From Erwinia billingiae Eb661 (GTDB taxonomy: Bacteria > Pseudomonadota > Gammaproteobacteria > Enterobacterales > Enterobacteriaceae), in assembly GCF_000196615.1 (NCBI RefSeq), contig NC_014306.1, positions 4,588,001-4,652,000 on the forward strand: a DNA stretch of 64,000 nt, in the 5' to 3' direction. The notes below the pieces were generated by a model that worked only from the letters and a program-made list of their open reading frames with translations, ran no database searches and had not been told where the DNA came from. Shown piece by piece: positions 42,928 through 53,321 of this stretch. The position numbers and the translations under genes were made by a program. Every line of letters starts with the position of its first letter. Positions within the stretch are counted from its first letter, which is position 1.

Positions 42928-43500
42928 TTAAGGCAGTACTTTTGCGGAGAGGATCACCACCGGTTTCACCGGAACATTCTGGTAAGGACCGACGTTCTGC
43001 GACTGAACCTGGGAGATTTTATCCGCCACGTCCTGGCCTTTCACAATCTTACCGAACACCGCATAGCCAAAATCACGCTGGCCATGGTCGAGAAAAGCGT
43101 TGTCCGCGACGTTGAGGAAGAACTGGCTGGTGGCACTGTCCTTGTCCGCGGTACGGGCCATTGAAATGGTGCCGCGCTTGTTCAGCAGGCCATTGTCGGC
43201 TTCGTTTTTAATCGGCGCGTTGGTCGGCTTCTGCTGCATATCCGCAGTAAAGCCGCCGCCCTGCACCATAAAGCCGGGGATCACGCGGTGGAAAGTGGTG
43301 TTGTTATAAAAACCACTGTTGACGTAATCAACGAAGTTCTTGGTGGAGATCGGGGCTTTCTGATTGTTGAGTTCCAGCTCAATGTTGCCAGCGGAGGTGG
43401 TCAACATCACATGCGTGTCTCCCTTGGCTGCCAGAGCAGATACGGAGATCGAGGACAGCGCGAGAACGGTCGCAACCGCTGTCAAAGTACGTTTTAACAT
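42928..43500 (-). CDS. ppiA: Periplasmic peptidyl-prolyl cis-trans isomerase A
   Basis: Cyclophilin-type isomerase, 190 residues from the ATG at 43498-43500 (AAGGA upstream), the E. coli length. The signal peptide [20 protein letters not shown] ends with SALA-AKGD near residue 24. Cyclophilin motifs are [33 protein letters not shown] and [10 protein letters not shown]. It is divergent from tsgA with a CRP-like site in between, and is followed by the branched repeat and fic. Confidence 0.97.
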   Translation of the reverse strand: MLKRTLTAVATVLALSSISVSALAAKGDTHVMLTTSAGNIELELNNQKAPISTKNFVDYVNSGFYNNTTFHRVIPGFMVQGGGFTADMQQKPTNAPIKNEADNGLLNKRGTISMARTADKDSATSQFFLNVADNAFLDHGQRDFGYAVFGKIVKGQDVADKISQVQSQNVGPYQNVPVKPVVILSAKVLP

Positions 43501-43628
43501 GAAAGATTCCTTACAAAGGGCTACAGGCAAGAAAACTGATTGTAAAGAGGCGCTTACCCGTGCGCCAGCGTTTTACCTATATTTACGTCGAAACCTGTCC
43601 GGGCAATCGCTTGCGAGAGCCGATAAAG

Positions 43629-43644
43629 CGTGAGCTTGCTCACG
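43629..43644. promoter_or_regulatory. CRP-like site in ppiA-tsgA gap
   Basis: CGTGA-N6-TCACG is a perfect palindrome matching the CRP core TGTGA-N6-TCACA in eight of ten positions (four of five per arm). It lies about 130 bases upstream of both ppiA and tsgA. E. coli ppiA is known to be CRP-regulated, so the assignment is plausible. Confidence 0.6.
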
Positions 43645-43769
43645 TTATTCATGAATATGAAAACAAATGTTTCATTAATTATTTAAGCTGATCACGATTA
43701 TCGTTACACTTCCGACGCTTACCGTGGGCGTCCTGCTCCACACTCCCTTTGACTCACAGGTTTCCAATT

Positions 43770-44954
43770 ATGACTAATCGCGATCGCATCGGGCTTACCT
43801 GGATCAGCTTCTTCTCTTATGCGCTTACCGGCGCAGTGGTTATTGTGACCGGGATGGTGCTGGAAAATATTGCTGACTATTTCCAGTTACCTGTTGCCCA
43901 GATGAGTAATACCTTTACCTTCCTGAACGCCGGTATCCTCGCTGCGGTGTTTCTGAATGCCTGGCTGATGGAAATTATTCCGCTGAAGCGCCAGCTGATC
44001 TTTGGTTTTGTGCTGATGGTGTTGGCGGTGCTGGGGCTGATGAACAGCCACAATCTGAGCGTCTTCTCTCTGTGCATGTTTGTGTTGGGTGTAGTCAGCG
44101 GCATTACCATGTCGATCGGCACCTTCCTGATCACCCATCTGTACGAAGGCCGTCAGCGCGGTTCGCGCCTGCTTTTTACCGACTCCTTCTTCAGCATGGC
44201 CGGAACGATTTTCCCGATTATTGCCGCCGCCATCCTCGCACGATCGCTGCCGTGGTACTGGGTGTATGCCTGTATCGGCGTGATCTACGTGGCTATCTTT
44301 GTGCTGGCGCTGTGCTTTGAGTTCCCGGTGCTCGGCAAGAAAGCCCCAAACCAGCCGCAGGGTGAGAAAGAGAAATGGGGTGTTGGCGTGCTGCTGCTCG
44401 CCGTTGCTGCCCTCTGTTATATCCTGGGCCAGCTTGGCTTTATTGGCTGGGTACCGCTGTACGCCACCAAAACCATGGGCATGGATATCAGTCAGGCTGG
44501 CGGTCTGGTCGGTAACTTCTGGACCTCGTACATGATCGGCATGTGGGCATTCAGCGCCATCCTGCGTTTCTTCGATCCGCAGCGCATTGTCACCGTGCTG
44601 GCCCTGCTGGCGACCGCACTGATGTACTGGTTTGTCACCTCGACCGACGCGTCGATGCTGAAGTGGATCATGATCAGCCTGGGCTTCTGCTCCAGCGCGA
44701 TTTACACCACCATCATCACCCTCGGCTCGCTGCAGACCAAAGTCTCCTCGCCGAAGCTGGTCAACTTTATCCTGACCTGCGGCACCGTCGGCACCATGCT
44801 GACCTTCGTGGTGACCGGGCCGATTGTTGAGAAAGGCGGCGCACATGCGGCGCTGTTAACAGCAAACGGTCTGTATGCCGTGGTGTTCGTGATGTGTCTG
44901 CTGCTGGGCTTCGTCAGCAAGCATAAGCTGCCTGGCCATATGTCCGCGCACTAA
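43770..44954 (+). CDS. tsgA: MFS transporter TsgA
   Basis: Major facilitator with about twelve membrane segments, 394 residues from the ATG at 43770 ([21 protein letters not shown]). Named in Salmonella for tellurite- and selenite-linked phenotype; the substrate is not established. It is followed by a strong terminator and converges on codA. In E. coli the next gene would be nirB; here codA lies between them. Confidence 0.94.
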   Translation: MTNRDRIGLTWISFFSYALTGAVVIVTGMVLENIADYFQLPVAQMSNTFTFLNAGILAAVFLNAWLMEIIPLKRQLIFGFVLMVLAVLGLMNSHNLSVFSLCMFVLGVVSGITMSIGTFLITHLYEGRQRGSRLLFTDSFFSMAGTIFPIIAAAILARSLPWYWVYACIGVIYVAIFVLALCFEFPVLGKKAPNQPQGEKEKWGVGVLLLAVAALCYILGQLGFIGWVPLYATKTMGMDISQAGGLVGNFWTSYMIGMWAFSAILRFFDPQRIVTVLALLATALMYWFVTSTDASMLKWIMISLGFCSSAIYTTIITLGSLQTKVSSPKLVNFILTCGTVGTMLTFVVTGPIVEKGGAHAALLTANGLYAVVFVMCLLLGFVSKHKLPGHMSAH

Positions 44955-44973
44955 GCACCACACAGATCAACGA

Positions 44974-44998
44974 AAGGCCGGGAAACCGGCCTTTTTTA
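44974..44998. terminator. Terminator between tsgA and codA
   Basis: AAGGCCGG (44974-44981), GAAA loop after one base, CCGGCCTT (44986-44993), then T4 in the plus direction. It ends tsgA; for codA on the minus strand the T tail is short. Confidence 0.87.
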
Positions 44999-45015
44999 TT
45001 GCCTGCGGGAAAGGC

Positions 45016-46296
45016 TCAGCGCCTGAAATCCACCGGCTCGCTTTCCTGCAGATGAATGGTGGTTTCGGCAGGCCGGGTCTCTGCAATCACCCTTCCCTGA
45101 CGAATCGAGTAGCGCACCGGCACCTGACGACGCACGGCATCAAAACCATTCTCCGCCGGCAAAATAATCAGGTTGGCGCTGTTACCTGCCTCGAGTCCGT
45201 AATCCGTCAGGTTCATGGTTTTGGCGCTGTGATGGGTGATCAGATTAATGCCGGCATCAATCTGGCCGTAACCCATCAGCTGGCAGACGTGCAGCCCCAT
45301 ATGCAGCACCTGCAGCATATTTGCCGTGCCTAACGGATACCAGGGATCGAACACATCATCGTGGCCAAAGCAGACGTTGATCTCCGCGTCGAGCATCTCT
45401 TTCACCCGCGTAATGCCCCGGCGTTTAGGGTAAGTATCAAACCGCCCCTGCAGGTGAATATTGACCAGCGGATTGGCGACAAAGTTGATGCCGGAGAGCT
45501 TCAGCAGGCGGAACAGCCGCGAGGTATAGGCACCGTTATAGGAGTGCATCGCCGTGGTGTGGCTGGCAGTGACGCGCTCGCCCATTTTCTCGCGCAGCGC
45601 CAGCGCGGCGACCGTCTCGACGAAACGGGATTGTTCATCATCGATTTCATCGCAATGCACATCGACCATTCGCTGATACTTCTGCGCCAGCGCGAAGGTT
45701 TTATGCAGCGACTCCACGCCATATTCACGGGTGAATTCGAAATGCGGAATAGCGCCAACCACATCCGCTCCGAGCTTCAGCGCTTCTTCCAATAACGCTT
45801 CGCCATTTGGATAAGAGAGAATGCCTTCCTGGGGGAACGCCACCAGCTGAATATCGACCCACGGCGCCATCTCGGCCTTCACTTCCAGCATCGCCTTCAG
45901 CGCGGTCAGCGTGGGGTCGGACACATCCACATGGGTGCGTACGTGCTGAATGCCGTTGGCAATTTGCCATTTCAGCGTCTGCTTCGCCCGCTGCTTAACA
46001 TCGTCGTGGCTTAGCAGCGCCTTGCGTTCCGCCCAGCGCTCAATGCCCTCGAACAGCGTTCCCGACGCATTCCAGGCCGGTTCGCCCGCGGTCTGCGTGG
46101 TATCCAGGTGAATATGCGGCTCGATAAATGGCGGAAAGGCTAATCCTCCTTCCGCATCCAGCGCATCCACCGTGGGAGGATCCTGCGTCTGCGGGGAAAT
46201 CTGCACGATCCTGCCGGCGTCGATCTCAATTTGCCAAAGGCCTTCCCGCGCCGGCAAACGAACATGCGTAATCCATTTCAAATTAACAGCCTGCAT
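45016..46296 (-). CDS. codA: Cytosine deaminase
   Basis: Deaminates cytosine to uracil with a single catalytic metal; 426 residues (E. coli 427) and very similar along the whole length. Metal and catalytic residues are visible: PHIHLD (HxH), [12 protein letters not shown] (His and Glu), [12 protein letters not shown] and [11 protein letters not shown] (Asp). It stands alone: no codB cytosine permease is beside it. It is convergent with tsgA and divergent from nirB, a place where E. coli has no gene, so it arrived or moved separately. Confidence 0.94.
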   Translation of the reverse strand: MQAVNLKWITHVRLPAREGLWQIEIDAGRIVQISPQTQDPPTVDALDAEGGLAFPPFIEPHIHLDTTQTAGEPAWNASGTLFEGIERWAERKALLSHDDVKQRAKQTLKWQIANGIQHVRTHVDVSDPTLTALKAMLEVKAEMAPWVDIQLVAFPQEGILSYPNGEALLEEALKLGADVVGAIPHFEFTREYGVESLHKTFALAQKYQRMVDVHCDEIDDEQSRFVETVAALALREKMGERVTASHTTAMHSYNGAYTSRLFRLLKLSGINFVANPLVNIHLQGRFDTYPKRRGITRVKEMLDAEINVCFGHDDVFDPWYPLGTANMLQVLHMGLHVCQLMGYGQIDAGINLITHHSAKTMNLTDYGLEAGNSANLIILPAENGFDAVRRQVPVRYSIRQGRVIAETRPAETTIHLQESEPVDFRR

Positions 46297-46444
46297 ACAC
46301 GCTCCTGAGGGTCAGTGATCTCTTCTTTAACCATAACATTGTTTACGCCGGCTGCACGGCAGATTGTCAGTCACCGGCTGATGCGTTTCAGCTGAAGTTC
46401 TGCAAATTCCAATACTTACAATAAAAGCCAGAAAATCAGCAGCA

Positions 46445-46460
46445 TACCCATAAAGGAGTA
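46445..46460 (+). promoter_or_regulatory. NarL/NarP site of nirB promoter
   Basis: TACCCAT-AA-AGGAGTA is an inverted 7-2-7 heptamer pair like the one that binds NarL and NarP near -69.5 in E. coli nirB. Its centre lies 28 bases upstream of the FNR site centre, as expected. Confidence 0.85.
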
Positions 46461-46473
46461 TTTAAAAAGCGCT

Positions 46474-46487
46474 TTGATGTACATCAA
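46474..46487 (+). promoter_or_regulatory. FNR box of nirB promoter
   Basis: TTGATGTACATCAA is a perfect FNR palindrome (TTGAT-N4-ATCAA). A -10-like TATTGT at 46509-46514 puts the start near 46521 and the box centre near -41, a class II activator position. Anaerobic induction is therefore expected. Confidence 0.92.
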
Positions 46488-46544
46488 TAAGCCGGAGGTC
46501 GGGCGCGCTATTGTAGCGGCATTACATTGCATTGTGAGGCAAAT

Positions 46545-49079
46545 ATGAGCACCCGACTCGTCATCATTGGCAACGGCATGGTAGGCCACCGGCTGATTGA
46601 AGAACTGCTGGAAAAGGCGACGCCCGGCCAGTTTGCCATCACCGTTTTTTGCGAAGAGCCTCGCGTGGCCTACGACCGCGTACACCTTTCCGCCTATTTT
46701 TCCCATCATACCGCGGAAGAATTATCGCTGGTCCGCAACGACCTGTACCTGAAAAATAACGTCGAGGTGCTGATTGGCGAACGGGCGATCACCCTGAACC
46801 GGCAGGAGAAGGTAATCATTTCCAGCAGCGGTCGCGTCGTACACTATGACAAGCTGGTGATCGCCACCGGCTCCTATCCGTGGGTACCGCCGATCAACGG
46901 CGCGGACGGTCAGGACTGCTTTGTTTACCGCACCATTGAAGACCTCAACGCGATTGAAGCCTGCGCGCGCCGCAGCACGCGCGGTGCGGTGGTCGGCGGC
47001 GGATTGCTGGGGCTGGAAGCGGCTGGCGCGCTGAAAAACCTCGGCATTGAAACCCATGTTGTGGAGTTTGCCCCGGTGCTGATGGCGGAACAGCTGGATC
47101 CCCTTGGTGGCGCGCAGCTGCAGCAGAAAATCGAACGGATGGGGGTGAAGGTTCACACCGGTAAAAACACCCAACGCATCACCGACCGCCCGGAAGGCGG
47201 CAAACGCATGCAGTTTGCCGACGACAGCGCGCTGGACATCGACTTTATCGTCTTCTCTACCGGTATTCGCCCGCAGGATACCCTCGCCAGACAGAGCGAG
47301 CTTGCCCTCGGCCCGCGTGGCGGCGTGCTGATTGATGACCACTGCCTCAGCTCTGATGGCGACATCTATGCCATCGGCGAATGTGCCGCCTGGCAGGGCC
47401 GCATCTATGGTCTGGTGGCGCCGGGCTACAAAATGGCGCAGGTCACCTGCGATCATCTGTTGGGCAACGACAACCTGTTCGCTGGCGCGGATATGAGTGC
47501 AAAGCTCAAACTGCTGGGTGTGGATGTGGGCGGCATTGGCGATCCGCATGGCCGCACGCCGGGTTCACGGAGCTATGTTTATCTGGATGAGAGCAAGGAA
47601 ATCTATAAGCGGCTGGTGGTCAGCGAGGATAACAGGCGGCTGCTCGGTGCGGTGCTGGTGGGCGACACCAGCGATTACGGCAACCTGCTGCAGCTGATGC
47701 TCAATGCCATCGAACTGCCTGAGAATCCGGATGCCCTGATCCTGCCGGCCCATGCCGGGAGCAAACCCTCAATCGGCGTCGACTCGCTGCCGGACAGCGC
47801 GCAGATTTGCTCCTGTTTCGATGTCACCAAAGGCGATCTGGTCAGCGCCATTCAGGGCGGCTGCCATACCGTGGCTGCCCTCAAAGCAGAAACCAAAGCC
47901 GGAACGGGCTGCGGCGGCTGCGTGCCGTTAATGACCCAAGTGCTGAATGCCGAACTGAGCCGTCAGGGCATCGAGGTAAATCATCACCTTTGCGAGCATT
48001 TCAGCTATTCGCGCCAGGAGCTGTATCACCTGATCCGCATTGAAGAGATCAAAACCTTCGATGCGCTGCTGGCGAAATACGGTAAAGGCTACGGCTGCGA
48101 GGTCTGTAAACCGACCGTCGGCTCGCTGCTGGCTTCCTGCTGGAATGAATACGTATTAAAGCCTGAGCACACCTCACTGCAGGACAGTAACGATATCTTC
48201 CTCGGCAATATTCAGAAAGATGGCACCTACTCGGTGATCCCACGATCCGCCGGCGGAGAGATCACCCCGGAAGGGCTGATGGCCATTGGCGACATTGGCC
48301 GCCGCTACAACCTCTACACCAAAATCACCGGCTCCCAGCGCATTGGCCTGTTTGGCGCGCAGAAGGATGACCTGCCGGCGATCTGGTCACAGCTGATCGC
48401 CGCCGGCTTCGAAACCGGTCACGCCTATGCCAAAGCGCTGCGCATGGCCAAAACCTGCGTGGGCAGCAGCTGGTGCCGCTTTGGCGTCGGCGACAGCGTC
48501 AGCCTGGGCGTCGAGCTGGAAAACCGCTACAAGGGCATCCGCACGCCACACAAGATGAAGTTCGGTGTCTCAGGCTGCACCCGCGAATGTGCCGAAGCCC
48601 AGGGCAAAGACGTAGGGATTATCGCCACCGAGAAAGGCTGGAATCTGTATGTCGCCGGGAACGGCGGCATGAAGCCGCGCCATGCGGATTTGTTGGCAGC
48701 CGACCTGGATAAGGAAACGCTGATCCGTTATCTCGACCGCCTGATGATCTTTTACATCCGCACGGCCGATAAGTTGCAGCGCACCTCGCTGTGGCTGGAG
48801 AGCCTGGAAGGCGGCATCGACTACCTGAAACGGGTGATCATTGACGACTCGCTGGCGCTCAATGCGCAGCTGGAAGCCGAACTCGCCAGACTGCGCGCGC
48901 GGTTTGTCTGCGAGTGGAAAGAGACCGTGGACGATCCGCGTCAGCACGCGCGCTTCGCCCACTTTATCAACGATTCACGGCGCGACCCGCTGGTACAGGT
49001 CATCGGCGAACGCGAGCAGCATCGCCCGGCACGGCCGGAGGAGCGCATCCCTGTTGTTCTGATGGAGGAGCAATCATGA
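46545..49079 (+). CDS. nirB: NADH-dependent nitrite reductase large subunit
   Basis: Cytosolic siroheme enzyme reducing nitrite to ammonium; 844 residues from the ATG at 46545 (GTGAGG upstream). Domains in order: FAD binding (VIIGNGMVGHRLIE, GGGLLGLEAAG), a BFD-like [2Fe-2S] region with CSCFDVTKGDL and GTGCGGC, then sulfite/nitrite reductase halves with CVGSSWC and CTREC, the [4Fe-4S]-siroheme cysteines. It overlaps nirD by four bases. FNR and NarL/NarP sites precede it. Confidence 0.97.
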   Translation: MSTRLVIIGNGMVGHRLIEELLEKATPGQFAITVFCEEPRVAYDRVHLSAYFSHHTAEELSLVRNDLYLKNNVEVLIGERAITLNRQEKVIISSSGRVVHYDKLVIATGSYPWVPPINGADGQDCFVYRTIEDLNAIEACARRSTRGAVVGGGLLGLEAAGALKNLGIETHVVEFAPVLMAEQLDPLGGAQLQQKIERMGVKVHTGKNTQRITDRPEGGKRMQFADDSALDIDFIVFSTGIRPQDTLARQSELALGPRGGVLIDDHCLSSDGDIYAIGECAAWQGRIYGLVAPGYKMAQVTCDHLLGNDNLFAGADMSAKLKLLGVDVGGIGDPHGRTPGSRSYVYLDESKEIYKRLVVSEDNRRLLGAVLVGDTSDYGNLLQLMLNAIELPENPDALILPAHAGSKPSIGVDSLPDSAQICSCFDVTKGDLVSAIQGGCHTVAALKAETKAGTGCGGCVPLMTQVLNAELSRQGIEVNHHLCEHFSYSRQELYHLIRIEEIKTFDALLAKYGKGYGCEVCKPTVGSLLASCWNEYVLKPEHTSLQDSNDIFLGNIQKDGTYSVIPRSAGGEITPEGLMAIGDIGRRYNLYTKITGSQRIGLFGAQKDDLPAIWSQLIAAGFETGHAYAKALRMAKTCVGSSWCRFGVGDSVSLGVELENRYKGIRTPHKMKFGVSGCTRECAEAQGKDVGIIATEKGWNLYVAGNGGMKPRHADLLAADLDKETLIRYLDRLMIFYIRTADKLQRTSLWLESLEGGIDYLKRVIIDDSLALNAQLEAELARLRARFVCEWKETVDDPRQHARFAHFINDSRRDPLVQVIGEREQHRPARPEERIPVVLMEEQS

Positions 49080-49402
49080 GTCACTGGCAACCGGTCTGTT
49101 CTCTGGACAGCATCCTGCCCGCCACCGGCGTGTGTGCGTGGGTGAACAATCAACAGCTGGCGATCTTCCGCCCACGCGCCGATGAGACGGTGTATGCGCT
49201 GAGCAATATCGATCCCTTTGCCGGGGTCAGCGTCTTGTCGCGCGGATTAATCGGCGAGCATCAGCAGGCGCTTTGGGTTGCCAGCCCGTTGAAAAAGCAG
49301 CGTTTCCGTCTGCATGATGGCCTCTGTATGGAAGACGAAAGCCGTTCCATCACCTGCTACCCTGCCCGCGTCCGTGACGGTCAGGTAGAGATTGCTGTTT
49401 GA
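49076..49402 (+). CDS. nirD: Nitrite reductase small subunit
   Basis: Rieske-like small subunit without the cluster ligands, 108 residues as in E. coli, starting MSHWQPVCSLDSILPATGVCAW. The ATG overlaps the nirB stop (ATGA). It is followed by a hairpin and then cysG; the nitrite channel gene nirC that normally comes next is absent. Confidence 0.95.
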   Translation: MSHWQPVCSLDSILPATGVCAWVNNQQLAIFRPRADETVYALSNIDPFAGVSVLSRGLIGEHQQALWVASPLKKQRFRLHDGLCMEDESRSITCYPARVRDGQVEIAV

Positions 49403-49432
49403 TCCCCGACTGATATGTAAAAATCCCGCACC

Positions 49433-49450
49433 GGCCGCGTTCTGGCGGCC
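49433..49450 (+). terminator. Hairpin after nirD
   Basis: GGCCGC (49433-49438), six-base loop, GCGGCC (49445-49450), followed by CTTTTCTTTC. It is an intrinsic-terminator-like hairpin in the 75-base gap, perhaps lowering read-through from nirBD into cysG. Confidence 0.65.
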
Positions 49451-49477
49451 CTTTTCTTTCTGACTGGTGAGCGTTGT

Positions 49478-50842
49478 ATGGACTATCTTCCCCTGTTTTG
49501 TCAGCTGCGTAACAGAGCCTGTCTGTTAGTCGGCGGCGGTGACATTGCCGAACGTAAAGCGCGAATGCTGCTGAAAACCGGAGCCGACCTGACAGTCTGT
49601 GCAACCCATTTCTCCCCGCAGTTCCGGCTCTGGCAGCAGGAAGGCAAGGTCACCTTGATTGAGGGCACCTTCCGCGCGGAGATGCTCGACGGTTGCTGGC
49701 TGGCGATCGCCGCCACCGACGACGATGCGGCGAATCAGCAGGTGGGCGACTGCGCCGAGGCACGACAGGTGTTCTGTAACCTCGTCGATGCCCCGCAACA
49801 GGCCAGCGTCATTATGCCGTCCATCGTTGACCGCTCGCCGCTGATTGTCGCCATCTCCAGCGGCGGCCGTGCGCCGGTGATGGCCCGACTGCTGCGGGAA
49901 AAAATAGAGGCGCTGTTGCCTCAGCATCTGGGGAAAATCGCCGCCTATGCCGGTTCTCTTCGCCAGCGGGTTAAAGATCGGTTCGTCGAGATGGGTCAAC
50001 GCAGACGGTTTTGGGAAAAAGTGTTTCATCACGATCGGCTGGCGCAGTCGCTGGCTAATCAACAAACCGACCAGGTTGCGCAGCTGACCGAAGCGCTGTT
50101 TGCGGAACCGCTGGAGAACCGCGGTGAAGTGGTGCTGGTTGGCGCAGGACCTGGCGATGCCGGGCTGCTGACGCTGAAAGGCCTGCAGCAGATCCAGCAG
50201 GCTGACGTGGTGGTGTACGATCGTCTGGTGTCCGATGCGGTCCTCGAACTGGTGCGCCGCGATGCGGAGCGCATCTTTGTTGGCAAGCGGGCCGGTTTCC
50301 ACTGCGTACCGCAGGAAAGCATTAATCAGCTTCTGCTGGAACAGGCGCAACAGGGCAAACGGGTGGTGCGTCTGAAAGGCGGCGATCCCTTTATCTTTGG
50401 CCGCGGCGCGGAAGAACTGGAGGCGCTGCTGGACGCGAAGATCCCCTTCTCAGTGGTGCCTGGCATCACCGCCGCATCAGGCTGTTCAGCGTACAGCGGC
50501 ATTCCGCTGACCCACCGCGATCATGCGCAAAGCATCAGACTGGTCACCGGGCATCTGCAGGCGAATGGCACGCTCGACTGGCAAAACCTGGCGGCGGAGC
50601 AGCAAACGCTGGTGTTCTATATGGGACTGTCACAGGCGGGAGAGATCCAGACGCAGCTGCTGGCTCACGGCATGGCGGCCGATATGCCGGTGGCGCTGGT
50701 AGAAAGAGGTACGTCGCCCCAGCAACGGGTGGTCAGCGGCACGTTACAGCAGCTGGCAAGCCTGGCAGCAGAAGTCAGCAGCCCGTCATTGATTATTGTT
50801 GGCCGGGTGGTGGCCTTGCGGGAAAAATTGCGTTGGTTCTGA
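49478..50842 (+). CDS. cysG: Siroheme synthase, three activities
   Basis: Makes the siroheme needed by NirB and sulfite reductase: uroporphyrinogen III methyltransferase, precorrin-2 dehydrogenase and ferrochelatase in one 454-residue chain. The dehydrogenase/chelatase part (1-200) has [15 protein letters not shown] and the phosphoserine loop SSGGRAP. The methyltransferase part begins near 215 with [18 protein letters not shown] and has [13 protein letters not shown]. It is next to nirBD as expected for cofactor supply. The N-terminus [20 protein letters not shown] supports the ATG at 49478. Confidence 0.96.
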   Translation: MDYLPLFCQLRNRACLLVGGGDIAERKARMLLKTGADLTVCATHFSPQFRLWQQEGKVTLIEGTFRAEMLDGCWLAIAATDDDAANQQVGDCAEARQVFCNLVDAPQQASVIMPSIVDRSPLIVAISSGGRAPVMARLLREKIEALLPQHLGKIAAYAGSLRQRVKDRFVEMGQRRRFWEKVFHHDRLAQSLANQQTDQVAQLTEALFAEPLENRGEVVLVGAGPGDAGLLTLKGLQQIQQADVVVYDRLVSDAVLELVRRDAERIFVGKRAGFHCVPQESINQLLLEQAQQGKRVVRLKGGDPFIFGRGAEELEALLDAKIPFSVVPGITAASGCSAYSGIPLTHRDHAQSIRLVTGHLQANGTLDWQNLAAEQQTLVFYMGLSQAGEIQTQLLAHGMAADMPVALVERGTSPQQRVVSGTLQQLASLAAEVSSPSLIIVGRVVALREKLRWF

Positions 50843-50853
50843 GGAATGGAAAG

Positions 50854-50889
50854 ATAAACCAGAAGCGAAAACGTCCGCTTCTGGTTTAT
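50854..50889. terminator. Bidirectional terminator between cysG and trpS
   Basis: ATAAACCAGAAGCG (50854-50867) pairs with CGCTTCTGGTTTAT (50876-50889), a 14-base-pair stem with AT-rich ends, between convergent genes. Confidence 0.82.
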
Positions 50890-50899
50890 TCAACGGCCG

Positions 50900-51904
50900 T
50901 TACGGCTGCGCAACAAAGCCGATGGCTTCGTAGACTTTTTTCAGCGTCACCTGCGCCTGCGAACGGGCTTTCGCCGCGCCATCACGCATGATCTGATCCA
51001 GCAGCGCTTCATCATTACGGAAGCGGTAATAACGCTCTTGCAGATCGGTCAGCATGCCGGAAACGGCTTCGGCAACCGCGCCTTTCAAATGACCATACAT
51101 CTGGCCTTCAAACTGCTGCTCCAGCTCAGGAATACTGGTGCCGGTCACGCCAGACAGGATATCCAGCAGGTTAGACACGCCCGCCTTATTCTTCACGTCA
51201 TAACGTACCACCGGCGGCTCATCGCCATCGGTCATCGCGCGCTTGATCTTCTTCACTACCGCTTTTGGATCTTCCAGCAGGCCGATGACGTTATTACGGT
51301 TATCGTCAGATTTGGACATCTTCTTAGTCGGCTCAAGCAGCGACATCACGCGCGCGCCTGATTTCGGGATAAACGGCTCTGGCACCTTAAAGATATCGCC
51401 ATACAGCGCGTTAAAGCGTGACGCCACGTCACGGCTCAGTTCCAGATGCTGCTTCTGGTCTTCGCCTACCGGCACCTGCGTGGTCTGGTACAGCAGGATA
51501 TCGGCCGCCATCAGCACCGGATAGTCAAACAGACCGGCGTTGATGTTCTCTTCGTAGCGCGTCGATTTGTCCTTGAACTGCGTCATGCGGCTCAGTTCGC
51601 CGAAATAGGTGTAGCAGTTAAGGATCCAGCTCAGCTGAGTATGTTCAGGCACATGCGACTGAACAAAGATGGTGCTTTTTTCAGGGTCGATGCCGCACGC
51701 CAGGTAAAGGGCCAGCGTATCCAGCGTCGCTTTACGCAGTGCGGTCGGATCCTGGCGCACGGTGATCGCATGTAAGTCGACAATACAGTAGATGCAGTCA
51801 TGGCTATCCTGCATGCTGACCCACTGACGCAGCGCACCCATATAGTTACCGATGGTCAGTTCGCCGGAAGGCTGTGCGCCGCTAAATACGATGGGTTTGC
51901 TCAT
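50900..51904 (-). CDS. trpS: Tryptophanyl-tRNA synthetase
   Basis: Class I synthetase, 334 residues, starting [32 protein letters not shown] is the HIGH-like motif. KMSKS is present in [11 protein letters not shown] near residue 195. It is the last gene of the long aroK-aroB-damX-dam-rpe-gph-trpS series, 17 bases after gph. Confidence 0.97.
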   Translation of the reverse strand: MSKPIVFSGAQPSGELTIGNYMGALRQWVSMQDSHDCIYCIVDLHAITVRQDPTALRKATLDTLALYLACGIDPEKSTIFVQSHVPEHTQLSWILNCYTYFGELSRMTQFKDKSTRYEENINAGLFDYPVLMAADILLYQTTQVPVGEDQKQHLELSRDVASRFNALYGDIFKVPEPFIPKSGARVMSLLEPTKKMSKSDDNRNNVIGLLEDPKAVVKKIKRAMTDGDEPPVVRYDVKNKAGVSNLLDILSGVTGTSIPELEQQFEGQMYGHLKGAVAEAVSGMLTDLQERYYRFRNDEALLDQIMRDGAAKARSQAQVTLKKVYEAIGFVAQP

Positions 51905-51921
51905 GTTTTTCGTCCTGATAA

Positions 51922-52599
51922 TTACAGCCCGAGTGCGGGCAACAAATCGTTAAAATGGTCCAGTACAACGGTAGGCTGGCTGGCGGCAATCGGCTCACCG
52001 TAGTTATAGCCAAACGTCATCCCGATTGAGGGACAACCGGCAGCCTGAGCCGCCAGAATATCATTGCGGGAATCACCGACAAACACCAGCTCCTCCTGCA
52101 ACAGGCCGAACGTGCCTAACACCAGAAACAGCGGTGCCGGATGCGGTTTTTTCGCCACCACATCATCACCGCCGATAATCAGCGAGAAGTAGTCTGCAAT
52201 GCCCAGTGAAGATAACAACGGCGCGACGAAAGGCGTCGGTTTGTTGGTCACCACCGCCATTGGCAGGCCTTTCGCTGCCAGTGCCGCCAGCCCTTCCTTC
52301 ACGCCCGGAAACAGCTTGCTGCCGCTTTCGATGGTGGTGGCGTAATGGGTATCCAGCAGCACGCGCGCATCGCGGATCAGATCGTCTTCCGGCTGATGGC
52401 CTAACGCCCAGGTCAGCGCGCGTTCAATCAGGATATCCGCACCGTTACCGATCCAGGTGGAGACGCGTTCAACGCCTGCGGCCGGTAAGCTGAGTGCCGT
52501 TAATGCCGCATCGACCGCGCTGGCCAGACCTGGCGCACTGTCAATCAGCGTGCCGTCCAGGTCGAAAGCCAATGCGCGAACCTTAGTGAAATGAGCCAT
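51922..52599 (-). CDS. gph: Phosphoglycolate phosphatase
   Basis: HAD-family phosphatase that removes 2-phosphoglycolate from DNA repair. The product has 225 residues, shorter than the 252 of E. coli by a cap-region deletion and a missing tail. Motif [11 protein letters not shown] with nucleophile Asp, motif II VVTNKP and motif [10 protein letters not shown] are intact. It overlaps the rpe end by 17 bases and is followed by trpS. Confidence 0.94.
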   Translation of the reverse strand: MAHFTKVRALAFDLDGTLIDSAPGLASAVDAALTALSLPAAGVERVSTWIGNGADILIERALTWALGHQPEDDLIRDARVLLDTHYATTIESGSKLFPGVKEGLAALAAKGLPMAVVTNKPTPFVAPLLSSLGIADYFSLIIGGDDVVAKKPHPAPLFLVLGTFGLLQEELVFVGDSRNDILAAQAAGCPSIGMTFGYNYGEPIAASQPTVVLDHFNDLLPALGL

Positions 52600-53269
52600 G
52601 GCGTGATTTCTCCAGTTCGGTGCGCATATCGTCGATCACTTTTTTGTAATCCGCTTTGCCAAAGATCGCTGAACCGGCAACAAACATATCTGCGCCCGCA
52701 TCGGCAATCTCAGCGATGTTTTCAACCTTCACGCCGCCATCCACTTCCAGGCGAATGTCATAACCGCTCTGGTCGATCAGCTTGCGAACCTGGCGCAGCT
52801 TATCGAGGGTGCCGGGAATAAAGGATTGACCGCCGAAGCCCGGATTGACTGACATCAGCAGAATGACATCCACTTTATCCATCACGTAATCCAGGTAGCT
52901 GAGCGAGGTGGCCGGGTTGAACACCAAACCGGCTTTACAGCCGTGCTCTTTAATCAGCTGCAGTGAGCGGTCGACATGCTCGGAGGCTTCCGGGTGGAAA
53001 GTGATGTAGCTGGCACCGGCTTTAGCAAAGTCCGGGATCAGACGATCGACCGGCTTCACCATCAGGTGCACATCAATCGGCGCGGTAATACCGTAGTCGC
53101 GCAGCGCTTTCAGTACCATTGGCCCCATGGTCAGATTGGGAACGTAGTGATTGTCCATCACATCGAAATGCACGACATCGCCACCGGCGGCCAGCGCTTT
53201 TGCTGTGTCTTCACCCAGACGGGCAAAATCCGCAGACAGAATTGATGGGGCAAGTAAAAACTGTTTCAT
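52583..53269 (-). CDS. rpe: Ribulose-phosphate 3-epimerase
   Basis: Pentose phosphate enzyme, TIM barrel, 228 residues from the ATG at 53267-53269 (GGGAGAAATGG upstream), beginning [19 protein letters not shown]. Metal and catalytic residues are in [16 protein letters not shown] (His, Asp), DVHLMV and LEVDGGV. An upstream in-frame start would add 28 unconserved residues. It sits between dam and gph, as in E. coli. Confidence 0.96.
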   Translation of the reverse strand: MKQFLLAPSILSADFARLGEDTAKALAAGGDVVHFDVMDNHYVPNLTMGPMVLKALRDYGITAPIDVHLMVKPVDRLIPDFAKAGASYITFHPEASEHVDRSLQLIKEHGCKAGLVFNPATSLSYLDYVMDKVDVILLMSVNPGFGGQSFIPGTLDKLRQVRKLIDQSGYDIRLEVDGGVKVENIAEIADAGADMFVAGSAIFGKADYKKVIDDMRTELEKSRHGSFH

Positions 53270-53321
53270 CCATTTCTCCCAATTAGCGCGCCTGACGACA
53301 GGCACGTACCGCAGTTGAGGG

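Noticed and set aside
43887..44846. Long open frame antisense to tsgA
   Set aside because: Low-complexity His/Gln-rich product and complete overlap with a conserved membrane protein gene.
49526..50350. Open frame antisense to cysG
   Set aside because: Fully covered by conserved CysG coding sequence on the plus strand; no motif.
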